Assembly (NCBI RefSeq): GCF_003651185.1
Contig: NZ_RCDC01000004.1
Span: 1 to 64,000 of the forward strand
Source: Stenotrophomonas rhizophila
GTDB taxonomy: Bacteria > Pseudomonadota > Gammaproteobacteria > Xanthomonadales > Xanthomonadaceae
Reading direction: 5' to 3'
Length of the DNA stretch: 64,000 nt
Shown here: positions 46,593 to 56,776 of the stretch, piece after piece
Numbering within the stretch: the stretch's first letter is position 1
Layout of the letters: every line of letters begins with the position of its first letter
Made by a program: the position numbers and the translations under genes
The notes under the pieces: generated by a model
Told to the model about the DNA's origin: nothing
Databases searched by the model: none
What the model saw: only the letters and a program-made list of their open reading frames with translations

Positions 46593-47081
46593 TCAGTCGA
46601 CGCGGTCGGCGGCCACGCTGCGGACCATGATCCGGACGGGCATGCCGGCGGCATGCTGCAGTGATTCCAGCGGGGCCCAGCCCAGCCGACGATACAGGCC
46701 GCCATCATCGGCTTCGGTCTGCAGGTAGAGATCGCGTACGCCAAGCGCGCGACCGCGCACCAGCAATTCTTCGATGACTTTCTCGGCCAGGCCTCGCCCG
46801 CGGTGCGCCGGATGGACATAGACGCCGCCCAGCCAGTGCAATCGTTCGGGCCGCTCGGTCCGCTCATGGAACTTGAGCTGCGCTGCGGCGACCGGCACCG
46901 CGTCATCCAGCGCGATCAGCAGCAGGGGCAACTCGTCGTTCTGCAGGAACACTTCCAGCCGCTGCTGCTGATCGAGCAGGGTCAGGTCCGGCACGTGGCG
47001 TCCCCATTGCTGGAAGTACCACTCGGCCAGGATGGGCAGCAGGTCGGGGCGGTCACTGAGGGGAACGATGGTGCAGGCCAC
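46593..47081 (-). CDS. GNAT-family N-acetyltransferase
   Basis: 162 aa GNAT domain: acetyl-CoA motif VYVHPAHRGRGLAEKVIEEL (about 90-109), then YLQTEADDGGLYRRLGW. GTG 47081 with GGAG 8 bp upstream is taken as start. Divergent from the AraC gene across about 100 bp. Substrate unknown. Confidence 0.85.
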   Translation of the reverse strand: MACTIVPLSDRPDLLPILAEWYFQQWGRHVPDLTLLDQQQRLEVFLQNDELPLLLIALDDAVPVAAAQLKFHERTERPERLHWLGGVYVHPAHRGRGLAEKVIEELLVRGRALGVRDLYLQTEADDGGLYRRLGWAPLESLQHAAGMPVRIMVRSVAADRVD

Positions 47082-47184
47082 GGTGAACGCTCCATGTTGG
47101 ACGGGTCGGCTGCCATGGTACGCGGATGCGCGGGCGTTTCGCCGCCGCTTGCAGCGGCCTTCACCGTGCGCGCAGACTATCGCC

Positions 47185-47874
47185 ATGCACGCCAGCGCCT
47201 GCCATCTGCGGTGTTACGGAACGTCCAGCGATGTGGACCGGCATGACTTTGCGCAATGGGTGCTGCCGCTGCGCGGCGATCTGGATGTCGAGGTCGATGC
47301 GTTTGGCGGCCGCCTGGATGTGCTGCAGGGAGCCTTCGTGGCGCCCGGGGAGGGACATGCGCAGACCGGCGATGGCGATCATCTGATGTTGATCGTCGAT
47401 TGCCCGGCGGGGGTGATCGATGACCACACCCTGGAGCACCTGCGCCGCCAGCGTTGGCTGGCACTGCCGAAGGGAGTGCGCCAGCGCCTGGCCGGTGCGC
47501 CCGCACACGGCAGTGAGGGTCTGCTCGCGACCCTGCTGCAGCAGTACGCGCCCGCTGGCAGCGCGGCACGCCTGCATGCCCTGTGCACCCGGCTCTCGGC
47601 CAACCCCGGCGCGGACTGGAACGTAGCCCGAATGGCCGCGCTGGTGGGCATCAGCGGCAGCCGCCTGCACGCGGCCTTCGTACAGGAATTCGGGGTGCCT
47701 CCCCAAGCGTGGCTGAGTGCCTGCCGGTTACGCTGGGCCAAGCATCGGCTGCTCACCAGCACCGACAGCATCGCCACGATCGCGCTTGATGCCGGCTATT
47801 CCGAGCACAGTGCGCTGACCCGTGCCCTGCGCCGGGAGACCGGGCTGACCCCGCAGGCCTTCCGGCGGCAGTAG
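47185..47874 (+). CDS. AraC-family transcriptional regulator
   Basis: 229 aa with an N-terminal cupin-like effector domain (about 1-110) and two C-terminal HTH motifs (MAALVGISGSRLHAAFVQEF, and IATIALDAGYSEHSALTRAL). ATG 47185 chosen; the open frame continues upstream but without homology. Followed 68 bp later by a DMT transporter gene in the same direction, which is a likely target. Confidence 0.88.
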   Translation: MHASACHLRCYGTSSDVDRHDFAQWVLPLRGDLDVEVDAFGGRLDVLQGAFVAPGEGHAQTGDGDHLMLIVDCPAGVIDDHTLEHLRRQRWLALPKGVRQRLAGAPAHGSEGLLATLLQQYAPAGSAARLHALCTRLSANPGADWNVARMAALVGISGSRLHAAFVQEFGVPPQAWLSACRLRWAKHRLLTSTDSIATIALDAGYSEHSALTRALRRETGLTPQAFRRQ

Positions 47875-47941
47875 CCTCGGTCAAGACGTCGCGGTGCGCG
47901 GCTTCTACACTGCGCGGCCAATGCATACCGCGTGAGCTGCA

Positions 47942-48889
47942 ATGAAACGATCGATGGGAGTGGGCATCGCCAACGGCATTGCCGCCGGCGCGCTGTGGGG
48001 CGTGGTGTTCCTGGCCCCGGCGGTGCTGCACAGCTTCAACGCGGTACAGCTCTCGGCCGGCCGTTATCTGGTCTACGGCCTGATTGCCGTCGTTCTGCTC
48101 GCGCCGCGCTGGCGGCAGCTCAAGGACCGGCTGGCGTGGCCCGAGTGGCGTGGTCTGCTGTGGCTGAGCCTGGCCGGCAACCTGGTCTACTTCCTGCTGC
48201 TGGCCAATGCCGTGCAGTGGGCCGGTGGTGCGGCCGCCTCGCTGATCGTGGGATTGATGCCGGTGGTGGTGACCCTGGCTGGCGTGCGCGAGGAAGGCGC
48301 CGTCCCGCTGCGACGCCTGGCTCCGGCGCTGCTGTTGTGCCTGCTCGGCGTGGCGCTGGTGGGCTATGAAGCTTTGATGGCCGAGCATGCGCAGGGCTCG
48401 GCCGGGCGCCGGTTGCTGGGGCTGCTGTGCGCGGTCGGGGCGTTGTTGTCCTGGGCGGTGTATTCGATCGGCAACAGCCGCTGGCTGGCGCGCCGGCCGG
48501 ATCTGTCCGGGCATGACTGGTCGCTGCTGACCGGCATCACCACCGGCGGGCTTGCCCTGGTACTGGTGCCCAGTGCGTTCCTGACCAGCGCGACGGTGCA
48601 TCCGCCGGGCGAGTGGCTGAACTTCTGGCTGATCAGCGCGGGCGTGGCGGTGGTCGCCTCGGTGCTCGGCAATGCCTGCTGGAACCGCGCCAGCCGCCAC
48701 CTGCCACTGACCCTCACCGGGCAGATGATCGTCTTCGAGACCCTGTTCGCCCTGCTGTACGGCTTTGCCTGGCAGCAGCGCTGGCCGACGCCGATGGAAA
48801 CGGTCGCCATCGTCTGCCTGGTCTCGGGCGTGCTGATGTGCGCGCACGCGCATCGCCCACCGGCGGCGGTGGCGGAGCATGTGGGATAG
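47942..48889 (+). CDS. EamA/DMT-superfamily transporter
   Basis: 315 aa, ten hydrophobic helices in two EamA repeats (GALWGVVFLAPAVLHSFNAV at the start, LTLTGQMIVFETLFALLYGF in the second half). Probable exporter of amino acids or drugs. It follows an AraC regulator gene, so probably controlled by it. Confidence 0.88.
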   Translation: MKRSMGVGIANGIAAGALWGVVFLAPAVLHSFNAVQLSAGRYLVYGLIAVVLLAPRWRQLKDRLAWPEWRGLLWLSLAGNLVYFLLLANAVQWAGGAAASLIVGLMPVVVTLAGVREEGAVPLRRLAPALLLCLLGVALVGYEALMAEHAQGSAGRRLLGLLCAVGALLSWAVYSIGNSRWLARRPDLSGHDWSLLTGITTGGLALVLVPSAFLTSATVHPPGEWLNFWLISAGVAVVASVLGNACWNRASRHLPLTLTGQMIVFETLFALLYGFAWQQRWPTPMETVAIVCLVSGVLMCAHAHRPPAAVAEHVG

Positions 48890-49018
48890 GGAAGGCCTTG
48901 CCGCGGCTGGATGGTCACAATCGCAACTTGTTGGCCGACGATGGCAGCGGTTTACGTGCCACCATCTTTTGCAGCGCAGCACTTGACAAGCAGGGCGGCG
49001 GCGTAGTTTTCTTGATCC

Positions 49019-49147
49019 ATGGTCATCACCGCCGCCCACGCCTTCCTGCTCGTTCCCGCCTCCGCGGGCGCCCTGGCCGTGTCGACCGGTACCACCATCA
49101 TTACCGCCGCCACCACTCGCCCGGTGCGGCCCGTCGTCTTCGCGTAA
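49019..49147 (+). CDS. thrL: Threonine operon leader peptide
   Basis: 42-codon frame 90 bp before thrA with a regulatory cluster STGTTIITAATT: six Thr and two Ile codons in twelve. Thr/Ile-rich leader peptides attenuate thrABC in gamma-proteobacteria. TTGACA at 48983-48988 is a likely -35. No ribosome site precedes the ATG, and the promoter would place the start of transcription only a few bases before it, so leaderless translation is possible (inference). Confidence 0.62.
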   Translation: MVITAAHAFLLVPASAGALAVSTGTTIITAATTRPVRPVVFA

Positions 49148-49161
49148 TTTCCGAAAACCAC

Positions 49162-49219
49162 GGCCCCGCACCCAGATCAGGTGGCGGGGGAAACTCTCAA
49201 ACCTGATGTGACGCGGGGC
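49162..49219 (+). promoter_or_regulatory. Alternative RNA structures of the thr attenuator
   Basis: A long stem pairs GGCCCCGC (49162-49169) with GCGGGGCC (49212-49219), extended inside by ATCAGGT (49175-49181) and ACCTGAT (49201-49207). It excludes a shorter hairpin CCGCACC...GGTGGCGG (about 49165-49187). Mutually exclusive stems after a Thr-rich leader are the hallmark of attenuation. There is no U-run after the large stem, so control may be at translation or Rho-dependent. Confidence 0.5.
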
Positions 49220-49236
49220 CTCCCATCGAGGTCAGC

Positions 49237-51759
49237 ATGTCTTCTGTCGCCGCTTCCGCTCCACCTTCCGCCCAGCCCGCCGCTTCCGTCGCCGCGCGGG
49301 CCGGCGTGACCACCGTGGTCCACAAGTTCGGCGGCACCTCGGTGGCCGATGCCGAGCGCTATCGCCATGTGGCGCAGCTGCTGCTGGCGCGTGAGGAGAC
49401 GATGCAGGTCACCGTGGTCTCGGCGATGAAGGGCGTGACCGATGCGCTGATCGGGGTGGCCACGTTGGCCGCAGAAGACGCCTCGGCCTGGCGCGAACAG
49501 TGGCACGCCTTGCGGGCACGCCACCGCGGTGCCGCCGTTGCCTTGCTCGGCGAGCACGCCGGGGCGACGGTGGAATGGCTGGACCAGCGCTTCGATCAGT
49601 TGGCCGAGGTGCTGGGTGCGCTGGCAGTGATCGGCGGCCTGCCCACCGAAGTGCTGGATCGCGTGCAGGGCATGGGCGAGGTGTACTCGGCCCAGTTGCT
49701 GGGCAAGTACCTGCAGACGCTGGGCGAAGACTGCGCGGTGCTGGACGCGCGCGATGTGCTGGTGATCGAGCGCGGTGAACTGGGCGTGGACGTGGACTGG
49801 GTGCGCAGCGCCGAGCGCCTGGCCCAGTGGCGCCTGCAGCATCCGCAATCGCGCATCGTGGCCACCGGCTTTGTCGCCCGTGATCGCCAGGACCGCATCA
49901 CCACGCTGGGCCGCAACGGCAGCGACTACTCCGGTGCGATCTTCGCCGCCTTGTTCAATGCCGACGAGCTGCACATCTGGACCGACGTGGACGGCGTGCT
50001 CTCGGCCGATCCGCGGGTGGTGCCCGAGGCGGTCCAGCTGGAAGCGCTGAGCTACGACGAAGCCTGCGAGTTGGCCTATTTCGGCGCCAAAGTGGTGCAC
50101 CCGAAGACGATGTCGCCGGCGATCGAGCGCGGCCTGCCGATCATCATCCGCAACACCTTCCACCCGGACCATCCGGGCACGCGCATCACCGCCGAGCGCA
50201 CCGTCTCCGGTCCGATCAAGGGCCTGACCCTGAGCCCGGACCTGGCCGTGATCAACCTGGAAGGCACCGGCCTGATCGGCGTGCCCGGCACGGCCGAGCG
50301 GGTGTTCGCGGCGCTGCGCAATGCGCATGTGTCGGTGGTGATGATCTCGCAGGGCTCGTCCGAGCACTCGATCTGCTGCGTGGTGAAGCAGGCCGAGGCC
50401 GTGCGGGCGCGTGAATCGCTGCTGCAGGCGTTCGCGCATGAGTTGAGCCTGGGCCAGGTGCAGCGTGTGCAGTTGACCGACAACGTGAGCGTGCTGGCCG
50501 CCGTGGGCGATGGCATGGCCGGCCAGCCCGGCGTGGCCGCGCGCCTGTTCGAGTCGCTGGGCCGCGCGCAGGTGAACATTCTGGCGATCGCGCAGGGCTC
50601 GTCGGAGCGCAACATCTCGGTGGCGGTGGACAGCCGCCATGCGACCAAGGCCCTGCGCGCGGCACATGCCGGATTCTGGCTGTCGCCGCAGACGTTCTCG
50701 GTCGGCGTGATCGGCCCCGGCAATGTGGGCGCGGCGCTGCTGGATCAGCTGCAGGCGGCCCAGGTGCAGTTGCTCGGCCGCGCCAATGTGGATCTGCGCC
50801 TGCGTGCGGTCGCCTCGCGCAGCCGCATGGTCCTGGACGAGCGCGGCTTGAAAGGTGACTGGCGCGCGGCGCTGTCCGGCCCGGCGCAACCGAGTGATCT
50901 GGAGGCGTTCACGGAGCATCTGCTCTCCGCGCATCTGCCGCATGCGCTGATCATCGATTGCAGTGGCAGCGCCGACGTGGCCGACCGCTATGCCGGCTGG
51001 CTGGCCGCGGGCATCCATGTGGTCACCCCGAACAAACAGGCCGGTGCCGGCCCGCTGGAGCGCTATCACGCGATCCGCGAGGCAGCGGCTGGCAGTGGCG
51101 CGCGCTTCCGCTACGAAGCCACGGTCGGCGCGGGCCTGCCGGTGATCACCACGCTGCGCGACCTGGTCGATACCGGCGATGAGGTGCTGGCGATCGACGG
51201 CATCTTCTCCGGCACGCTGGCGTGGCTGTTCAACAAGTACGACGGCCAGGTGCCGTTCTCCGAACTGGTCAGCCAGGCGCGTGGCATGGGCTATACCGAG
51301 CCGGACCCGCGCGATGATCTCTCCGGCGTGGATGTCGCGCGCAAGCTGGTGATCCTGGCGCGTGAGGCAGGCCGTGAGCTCAGCCTGGCGCAGGTGCGCG
51401 TGGAAAGCCTGGTACCCGAAGCATTGCGCCAGGCCAGCGTGGACGACTTCATCGCCGGCCTGCCGCAGATCGATGCGGTGTTCGCCGAGCGCCTGGCGGC
51501 CGCCCGCGCGGACGGTGCCGTGCTGCGCTATGTGGCGCGCCTGACGCCGGACGGTGCCGAAGTGGGCCTGGTCGCGCTGCCGGCCGGCCATGCCTTCGCC
51601 AACCTGCGCCTGACCGACAACGTCATGCAGTTCACCACGCGCCGCTACTGCGACAATCCGCTGGTGGTGCAGGGCCCGGGCGCCGGGCCGGAGGTGACCG
51701 CCGCCGGCGTGTTCGCCGATGTGCTGCGCGTGGCGGTGGGTGAAGGAGCACGTCTGTGA
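49237..51759 (+). CDS. thrA: Bifunctional aspartokinase/homoserine dehydrogenase I
   Basis: 840 aa fusion of the first and third steps from aspartate to threonine. Aspartokinase domain (about 25-310) with [15 protein letters not shown] at the start; two ACT regulatory repeats (about 335-480) as in threonine-inhibited enzymes; homoserine dehydrogenase (about 485-835) with [19 protein letters not shown] and [20 protein letters not shown] 5 bp before ATG 49237. Lead gene of thrABC, controlled by the leader upstream. Confidence 0.97.
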   Translation: MSSVAASAPPSAQPAASVAARAGVTTVVHKFGGTSVADAERYRHVAQLLLAREETMQVTVVSAMKGVTDALIGVATLAAEDASAWREQWHALRARHRGAAVALLGEHAGATVEWLDQRFDQLAEVLGALAVIGGLPTEVLDRVQGMGEVYSAQLLGKYLQTLGEDCAVLDARDVLVIERGELGVDVDWVRSAERLAQWRLQHPQSRIVATGFVARDRQDRITTLGRNGSDYSGAIFAALFNADELHIWTDVDGVLSADPRVVPEAVQLEALSYDEACELAYFGAKVVHPKTMSPAIERGLPIIIRNTFHPDHPGTRITAERTVSGPIKGLTLSPDLAVINLEGTGLIGVPGTAERVFAALRNAHVSVVMISQGSSEHSICCVVKQAEAVRARESLLQAFAHELSLGQVQRVQLTDNVSVLAAVGDGMAGQPGVAARLFESLGRAQVNILAIAQGSSERNISVAVDSRHATKALRAAHAGFWLSPQTFSVGVIGPGNVGAALLDQLQAAQVQLLGRANVDLRLRAVASRSRMVLDERGLKGDWRAALSGPAQPSDLEAFTEHLLSAHLPHALIIDCSGSADVADRYAGWLAAGIHVVTPNKQAGAGPLERYHAIREAAAGSGARFRYEATVGAGLPVITTLRDLVDTGDEVLAIDGIFSGTLAWLFNKYDGQVPFSELVSQARGMGYTEPDPRDDLSGVDVARKLVILAREAGRELSLAQVRVESLVPEALRQASVDDFIAGLPQIDAVFAERLAAARADGAVLRYVARLTPDGAEVGLVALPAGHAFANLRLTDNVMQFTTRRYCDNPLVVQGPGAGPEVTAAGVFADVLRVAVGEGARL

Positions 51760-51770
51760 CTGAGGGCAGC

Positions 51771-52688
51771 ATGACGGAAGCACGTGCGTTTGCGCCGGCC
51801 TCGGTCGGCAACGTGGGGGTCGGGTTCGACATCCTTGGCCACGCCATTGAGGGCGTTGGCGATACCGTGACGGTGCGGCGAATCGGGGAACCGGTGGTCC
51901 GCATCCACGCGATCCGCGGTACCACGGTGGATCTGCCACGGGTGGCCGAGGACAACACCGCCGGCGCCGCGTTGATCGCGCTGCGTGCCGCGCTGGATCT
52001 GCCGTTCGGCTTCGAGGTGGAGATCGACAAGGGCATCGCGCTGGGCTCGGGCATGGGCGGTTCGGCCGCGTCGTGCGTGGCGGCGCTGGTCGCGGCCAAT
52101 GCGCTGTTGCCGCAGCCCTTGTCGCGCGAGGCGCTGTATCCGTTCGCGTTGACCGGTGAGGCCGTGGCCAGCGGGGGCCGGCATGGCGACAACCTCGGGC
52201 CGATGCTGCTGGGCGGGCTGGTACTGAGCACGGCGGACCGGCTGGTGCCGGTGCCGGTCCCGGCGGCGTGGCACAGCCTGCTGGTGCACCCGGATGCCGT
52301 GCTGGAGACCCGCCGCGCGCGCGCCGCGCTGCAGGGGCATTACGCGTTGGGCGAGTTCGTCGCGCAGAGCGCGAATCTGGCACTGGTGCTCAGTGGCTGC
52401 TTCACCGGCGATGCCTCGCTGATCCGTGCCGGACTGCGTGATGTGCTGGTCGAGCCGCGCCGTGCCGGTCTGATCACCGGGTTTGCCGCCGCGCGCGACG
52501 CGGCGCTGGCGGGCGGGGCGATGGGCGCCAGTATTTCCGGCGCAGGGCCGAGCGTGTTTGCCTGGTTCGAGCAGCGTAACGCTGCCCTTGCTGCGCAGGC
52601 GGCCGTGCAACAGGCATTTGCCGAGTCCGGCTTCGACAGCCAGGCCTGGGTGTCGCCCTTGAATGCGCCCGCCGCGCGCCTGCTGTGA
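51771..52688 (+). CDS. thrB: Homoserine kinase
   Basis: 305 aa GHMP kinase that phosphorylates homoserine. [19 protein letters not shown] at the N-terminus, ATP-binding loop [14 protein letters not shown] near 90-103, and C-terminal [17 protein letters not shown] 51771 with GAGGG 4 bp upstream is taken; a GTG at 51756 (GGAG 7 bp upstream) would overlap thrA by 4 bp and is almost as good. Confidence 0.95.
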   Translation: MTEARAFAPASVGNVGVGFDILGHAIEGVGDTVTVRRIGEPVVRIHAIRGTTVDLPRVAEDNTAGAALIALRAALDLPFGFEVEIDKGIALGSGMGGSAASCVAALVAANALLPQPLSREALYPFALTGEAVASGGRHGDNLGPMLLGGLVLSTADRLVPVPVPAAWHSLLVHPDAVLETRRARAALQGHYALGEFVAQSANLALVLSGCFTGDASLIRAGLRDVLVEPRRAGLITGFAAARDAALAGGAMGASISGAGPSVFAWFEQRNAALAAQAAVQQAFAESGFDSQAWVSPLNAPAARLL

Positions 52689-52719
52689 CGCGTCCACTCT
52701 TTCTACTCTGGGATGTCCG

Positions 52720-54012
52720 ATGAAGTTCGTTTCCACGCGTCACGCTGCACCCGCCGCTTCACTCAGCCACGCGCTCGCCGCTGGCCTCGCCCCGGACGGT
52801 GGTCTGTATGTCCCCGAACACCGCCCGCGCCTGCAGCACTGGTCAGCGCAGGGGTCCTTCGCACAGACCGCTGCGGCGCTGCTGGCGCCGTATTTCCATG
52901 ACGATGCCCTGGAGAAAGCGCTGCCCGAACTGTGCGAGCAGGCCTTCGATTTCGATGCGCCACTGCGCCCCTTGGCGACCGCCGATGACCATGTACTGGA
53001 GTTGTTCCATGGCCCCACGGCCGCCTTCAAGGATTTCGGTGCGCGCTTTCTCGCGGCGTGTCTTGCGCGCCTGCAGCAGGGGCGCGAGCGTCCGCTGACG
53101 ATCGTGGTCGCGACCTCCGGCGACACCGGCGCCGCCGTCGCCGCGGCCTTCCATCGGCAGCCGGGAATCCGGGTGGTGGTGCTGTACCCGGATGGCCGTG
53201 TCTCGCCGCGCCAGGCGCATCAGCTGGGGTGCTTCGGCGACAACATCCACACGCTGCGCGTCGCCGGATCGTTCGACGATTGCCAGGCGATGGTGAAACA
53301 GGCGCTGGGCGATCGCGAGCTGCAGGACGCGGTGCCGTTGAGCTCGGCCAACAGCATCAGCCTGGGCCGCTGGCTCCCGCAGATGAGCTATTACGCCCAC
53401 GCTGCCCTGGTCCATCAGGCGCAGACCGGCCACGTGCTCAACCTGGTGATTCCGACCGGCAACCTGGGCAATGCGATGGCAGCGATCCTGGCGCGGGCGA
53501 TGGGCCTGCCGCTGGGGCAGATCGCGCTGGCGACCAATGCCAATGATGTGTTGCCGCGCTACTTCCACGGCGAGGCCTACCAGGCACAGACCAGCGTGGC
53601 GACGATCGCCAATGCCATGGACGTGGGGGCCCCGAGCAATTTCGAGCGACTGCGGTGGCTGTACAACGACGACGATGCAGCACTGCGCGCTGCGTTCAGC
53701 GCGGAAGCGATCGACGATGCGGCGATCCGCGAGCTGATCCGTCGGCGACATGACCTGTATGGCGAGGTGTTCTGCCCGCATACGGCGACGGCGGTGGCGC
53801 GCCTGGAGCATCTGCGGGCCGCGGGCGCACAGGGCCACTGGGCGGTGGCGGCGACCGCACACCCGGCCAAGTTCGAATCGGTGGTGGAGCCATTGATCGG
53901 GCGGGCGCTGGACGTGCCGCCGGCCCTGGCCGCGCTGCTGGAGCGGCCCGCGCAGGCCGAAGCCTGCGCACCGGCGTATGGGGCGCTGCGTGAGGTGCTG
54001 TTGCGCGGGTGA
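52720..54012 (+). CDS. thrC: Threonine synthase
   Basis: 430 aa PLP enzyme converting phosphohomoserine to threonine. PLP Lys in FHGPTAAFKDFGARF near 106-120; phosphate-binding ATSGDTGAAVAAAF; VIPTGNLGNAMA; long C-terminal part with PHTATAVARLEH, typical of the E. coli-type enzyme. 31 bp after thrB. Converges with the Crp/Fnr gene with 7 bp between the stops. Confidence 0.96.
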   Translation: MKFVSTRHAAPAASLSHALAAGLAPDGGLYVPEHRPRLQHWSAQGSFAQTAAALLAPYFHDDALEKALPELCEQAFDFDAPLRPLATADDHVLELFHGPTAAFKDFGARFLAACLARLQQGRERPLTIVVATSGDTGAAVAAAFHRQPGIRVVVLYPDGRVSPRQAHQLGCFGDNIHTLRVAGSFDDCQAMVKQALGDRELQDAVPLSSANSISLGRWLPQMSYYAHAALVHQAQTGHVLNLVIPTGNLGNAMAAILARAMGLPLGQIALATNANDVLPRYFHGEAYQAQTSVATIANAMDVGAPSNFERLRWLYNDDDAALRAAFSAEAIDDAAIRELIRRRHDLYGEVFCPHTATAVARLEHLRAAGAQGHWAVAATAHPAKFESVVEPLIGRALDVPPALAALLERPAQAEACAPAYGALREVLLRG

Positions 54013-54019
54013 GGCGGGG

Positions 54020-54781
54020 TCAGTACGACTCGTCGGCCGAGAGCTTCTGCAGGCCGGCTTCGTCCAGGATCTCGACGGTGTTCAGATGGGGCAGGGCGAT
54101 CAGGCCCTGCTGGCGCAGCTTGGTGAAGGTGCGGCTGACGGTTTCCATGGTCAGGCCGAGATGGTCGGCGATGTCGCCACGGCCCATCGGCAGGGTCACG
54201 CGCAGCCCCGGCTCACCGAGCAGCGCTTCCCGCGCGGCCAGGCGCAGCAGGAAATCGGCGACCTTCTCGGCCGGCTGCAGCCGGCCCAGCGCCATCGCGG
54301 CATCCTGCGCGGCATCCAGCTCCTGGCAGGCGCGCTGCAGCAGCTTGCGCTCCAGATGCGGGAAGCGCGAGCGCAGGTCCTTCATCTGCGGCAGGGCCAC
54401 GCGGCAGACCCGGCTGTCGGCGATGGCCTCGATGTCATAACGGTGGTGATCGCTGCCGCTCAACCCGAGAAAATCGCCGGGCAGCACGAAGCCGCTGATC
54501 TGGCGGCGGCCATCGGCCAGCGTGCGGACCAGGCGCAGCGCACCGGCGGTAATCGTATAGACATGTTGGCGCGGCTCACCGGCACGGGCCAGGGTGGAGC
54601 CCAGCGGCAGTGCCTGGGACACGGTGACCCGCTCCAGCGCCTGCACTTCATCCGGCGACAGCGCCGAGCAGACCGCCAGGTGCCGTACCGAGCAATGCAG
54701 ACAGTCGCGCAGCGGCGAACAACCGGGGGCGGCGGGGTCTTCAACAGCGGAAAGCGCGGTACCGGAGTGGGGCCGGGTCAT
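54020..54781 (-). CDS. Crp/Fnr-family regulator, FNR-like
   Basis: 253 aa. N-terminal Cys cluster CSPLRDCLHCSVRHLAVC (about 21-38) plus a further Cys in SRVCRVAL (about 124) match the FNR iron-sulfur set of four cysteines. A cNMP-type sensor barrel (about 45-150) is followed by a C-terminal HTH with LGLTMETVSRTFTKLRQQGL, whose E--SR recognition residues are those of FNR (TTGAT half-sites). Likely an oxygen-responsive regulator; it is divergent from hisS but probably unrelated to it. Confidence 0.88.
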   Translation of the reverse strand: MTRPHSGTALSAVEDPAAPGCSPLRDCLHCSVRHLAVCSALSPDEVQALERVTVSQALPLGSTLARAGEPRQHVYTITAGALRLVRTLADGRRQISGFVLPGDFLGLSGSDHHRYDIEAIADSRVCRVALPQMKDLRSRFPHLERKLLQRACQELDAAQDAAMALGRLQPAEKVADFLLRLAAREALLGEPGLRVTLPMGRGDIADHLGLTMETVSRTFTKLRQQGLIALPHLNTVEILDEAGLQKLSADESY

Positions 54782-54922
54782 GTCAGGTCAGCAAGCGGGA
54801 CCTGCCTATGATACGTCATGCCGTCATTGGCCCGGCCCCGACGCCCGGATGCGGCTCGTTGCGCCGGCTGCGGCTAGAATATGCCGCTCGCTCATCCCCC
54901 CGTTTCCGCAGGAGTCCCGCAA

Positions 54923-56320
54923 GTGATCAAGCCCCGTACGCCGCCCGGCATCATGGAATTGCTGCCGCGTGAGCAGATCGCGTTCCAGCGCATGCTGGAC
55001 GTCATCCGCCGCAACTACGAGCGGTTCGGGTTCCTGCCGGTGGAAACCCCGGTGTTCGAGCTGTCCGATGTGCTGCTGACCAAATCCGGTGGCGAGACCG
55101 AGCGCCAGGTGTATTTCGTGCAGTCCACCGGCGCGCTGGCCAATGCCGCCGAAGCCGAAGAGAAAGCGCTGCCCGAGCTGGCCCTGCGCTTCGATCTGAC
55201 CGTGCCGCTGGCGCGCTACGTCGCTGAGCACGAACACGACCTGACCTTCCCGTTCCGCCGTTACCAGATGCAGCGCGTGTACCGCGGTGAGCGTGCCCAG
55301 CGGGGCCGTTTCCGCGAGTTCTACCAGTGCGACATCGATGTGATCGGCAAGGACGCGCTGAGCACCCGCTATGACGCCGAAGTGCTGGCGGTCATCCACG
55401 CGGTGTTCGCCGAGCTGCGCATCGGTGATTTCTCGGTGCAGCTCAACAACCGCAAGCTGATGCGCGGGTTCTTCGAAAGCCTGGGCGTGGCCGATGGCGA
55501 ACGCCAGCTGGCCGTGCTGCGCGAAGTGGACAAGCTGGACAAGCGCGGCGCCGATTACGTGCGCGAGACGCTGGGGGGCGAGGGCTTTGCGATTCCGGCC
55601 GAGCAGGTCGAGCGCATCCTGGCCTTCGTGGCGGTGCGGTCGAGCAGCCATGCCGATGCGCTGGCGCAGCTGGATGCGCTGCTGGCCGACGGCGCCGCCA
55701 GCGAGACGCTGAAGCTGGGCGTGGCCGAGCTGCGCGAAGTGCTGCAGCTGGTCAAGGCGCTGGGCGTGCCCGAAACCGCGTACTGCCTGAACTTCTCGAT
55801 CGCGCGCGGCCTGGATTACTACACCGGCACCGTCTACGAGACCACGCTGACCGACCACCCGCAGATCGGCTCGATCTGCTCTGGTGGCCGTTACGAAGAC
55901 CTGGCCAGCCACTACAGCAAGTCCAAGCTGCCGGGCGTGGGCATCTCCATCGGCCTGACCCGCCTGTTCTGGCAGCTGCGCGAAGCCGGCCTGATCGCCG
56001 GTATCGAGGACAGCAGCGTGCATGCGCTGGTGGCCCTGATGGATGACAACGGCCTGCCCGAGTCGCTGGATATCGCCCGTCGCCTGCGCGTGGGCGGCAT
56101 CAACGCCGAAGTGCAGATGGAGCCGAAGAAGATCGGCAAGCAGTTCCAGTACGCGGCCAAGGCCGGCATCCGTTTCGTCGTGCTGGCCGGTGAAGATGAG
56201 CTGGCCCGTGGCGTGGTGGCGGTCAAGGATCTGCTGCGCGAGCAGCAGTTCGAGGTCGCCCGCGACGAGCTGGCCAGCGCGCTGCAGGTCGAGCTGGAGC
56301 AGGCCAAGGCCATGGCATGA
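54923..56320 (+). CDS. hisS: Histidyl-tRNA synthetase
   Basis: 465 aa class II synthetase. Motif 2 region [33 protein letters not shown], HisA signature [12 protein letters not shown], motif 3 [15 protein letters not shown], and a C-terminal anticodon-binding domain from about 375. GTG 54923 has AGGAG 8 bp upstream; the ATG 42 bp further up lacks a site. The sequence is of the archaeal/eukaryal-like bacterial type ([11 protein letters not shown], long insertion). Confidence 0.94.
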   Translation: MIKPRTPPGIMELLPREQIAFQRMLDVIRRNYERFGFLPVETPVFELSDVLLTKSGGETERQVYFVQSTGALANAAEAEEKALPELALRFDLTVPLARYVAEHEHDLTFPFRRYQMQRVYRGERAQRGRFREFYQCDIDVIGKDALSTRYDAEVLAVIHAVFAELRIGDFSVQLNNRKLMRGFFESLGVADGERQLAVLREVDKLDKRGADYVRETLGGEGFAIPAEQVERILAFVAVRSSSHADALAQLDALLADGAASETLKLGVAELREVLQLVKALGVPETAYCLNFSIARGLDYYTGTVYETTLTDHPQIGSICSGGRYEDLASHYSKSKLPGVGISIGLTRLFWQLREAGLIAGIEDSSVHALVALMDDNGLPESLDIARRLRVGGINAEVQMEPKKIGKQFQYAAKAGIRFVVLAGEDELARGVVAVKDLLREQQFEVARDELASALQVELEQAKAMA

Positions 56321-56610
56321 AGCGGCTTGGGGCAGGGGCGCTGATGGTGCTCCTGCTCGCGGCCTGCCAGAGTGATCCGGCGCTGCGCAGCCAGCGGATC
56401 GGCCCGGGGCACTACCAGCTCTCGGTCGATCGCTGCCATGTGATCGATCGGGAACAGCTTGAGCACGACCTGCGCGCGCTGGCCGGCAACCGCTGTCCCG
56501 GCGGCGCCGGCCCCCTGCAGGCCGTGGAGTCGTTCCCCAGCCGCCAGGGCAGCCTGCTCGGCGAATGCCTGCGCAGCGGTGCCCTGCGTGCCGAGGTCCG
56601 CTGCCGGTAG
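56317..56610 (+). CDS. Small lipoprotein
   Basis: 97 aa. Lipoprotein signal [17 protein letters not shown] with lipobox LAAC (Cys 17), then a hydrophilic domain with four further Cys ([25 protein letters not shown]) that could form two disulfides. ATGA overlap with hisS couples it to that gene. Role unknown. Confidence 0.75.
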   Translation: MKRLGAGALMVLLLAACQSDPALRSQRIGPGHYQLSVDRCHVIDREQLEHDLRALAGNRCPGGAGPLQAVESFPSRQGSLLGECLRSGALRAEVRCR

Positions 56611-56649
56611 GGGCCGACTGTTCGTCGGCGCGCTTCCTTGGAGATCCAT

Positions 56650-56677
56650 CACAACGCCCGCTAACGCGGGCGTTGTG
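56650..56677 (+). terminator. Hairpin terminator after hisS and the lipoprotein gene
   Basis: Perfect 12-bp inverted repeat CACAACGCCCGC / GCGGGCGTTGTG with TAAC loop, followed by CGTTTCC. Strong stem, weak U-run; lies 40 bp past the lipoprotein stop and before the his promoter. Confidence 0.7.
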
Positions 56678-56721
56678 CGTTTCCAGACCCTGAACCGGTC
56701 CATTTCGCCTGCGGCGGCGGT

Positions 56722-56770
56722 TTGACTGCGCGGTTTCGTTTGCGCTAATGTAATATCACGCTATTACATT
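56722..56770 (+). promoter_or_regulatory. his operon promoter and HisR operator
   Basis: -35 TTGACT (56722-56727) and -10 TAATGT (56746-56751), 18-bp spacer. A perfect 9-bp inverted repeat AATGTAATA-N6-TATTACATT (56747-56770) overlaps the -10 box and ends 6 bp before the start codon of the TrpR-like gene. A repressor bound there would block both the promoter and the start region. Confidence 0.82.
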
Positions 56771-56776
56771 GATACG

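Noticed and set aside
49162..49219. Simple Rho-independent terminator before thrA
   Set aside because: The stem is strong but no U-run follows, so it is listed as part of an attenuator and not as a plain terminator.
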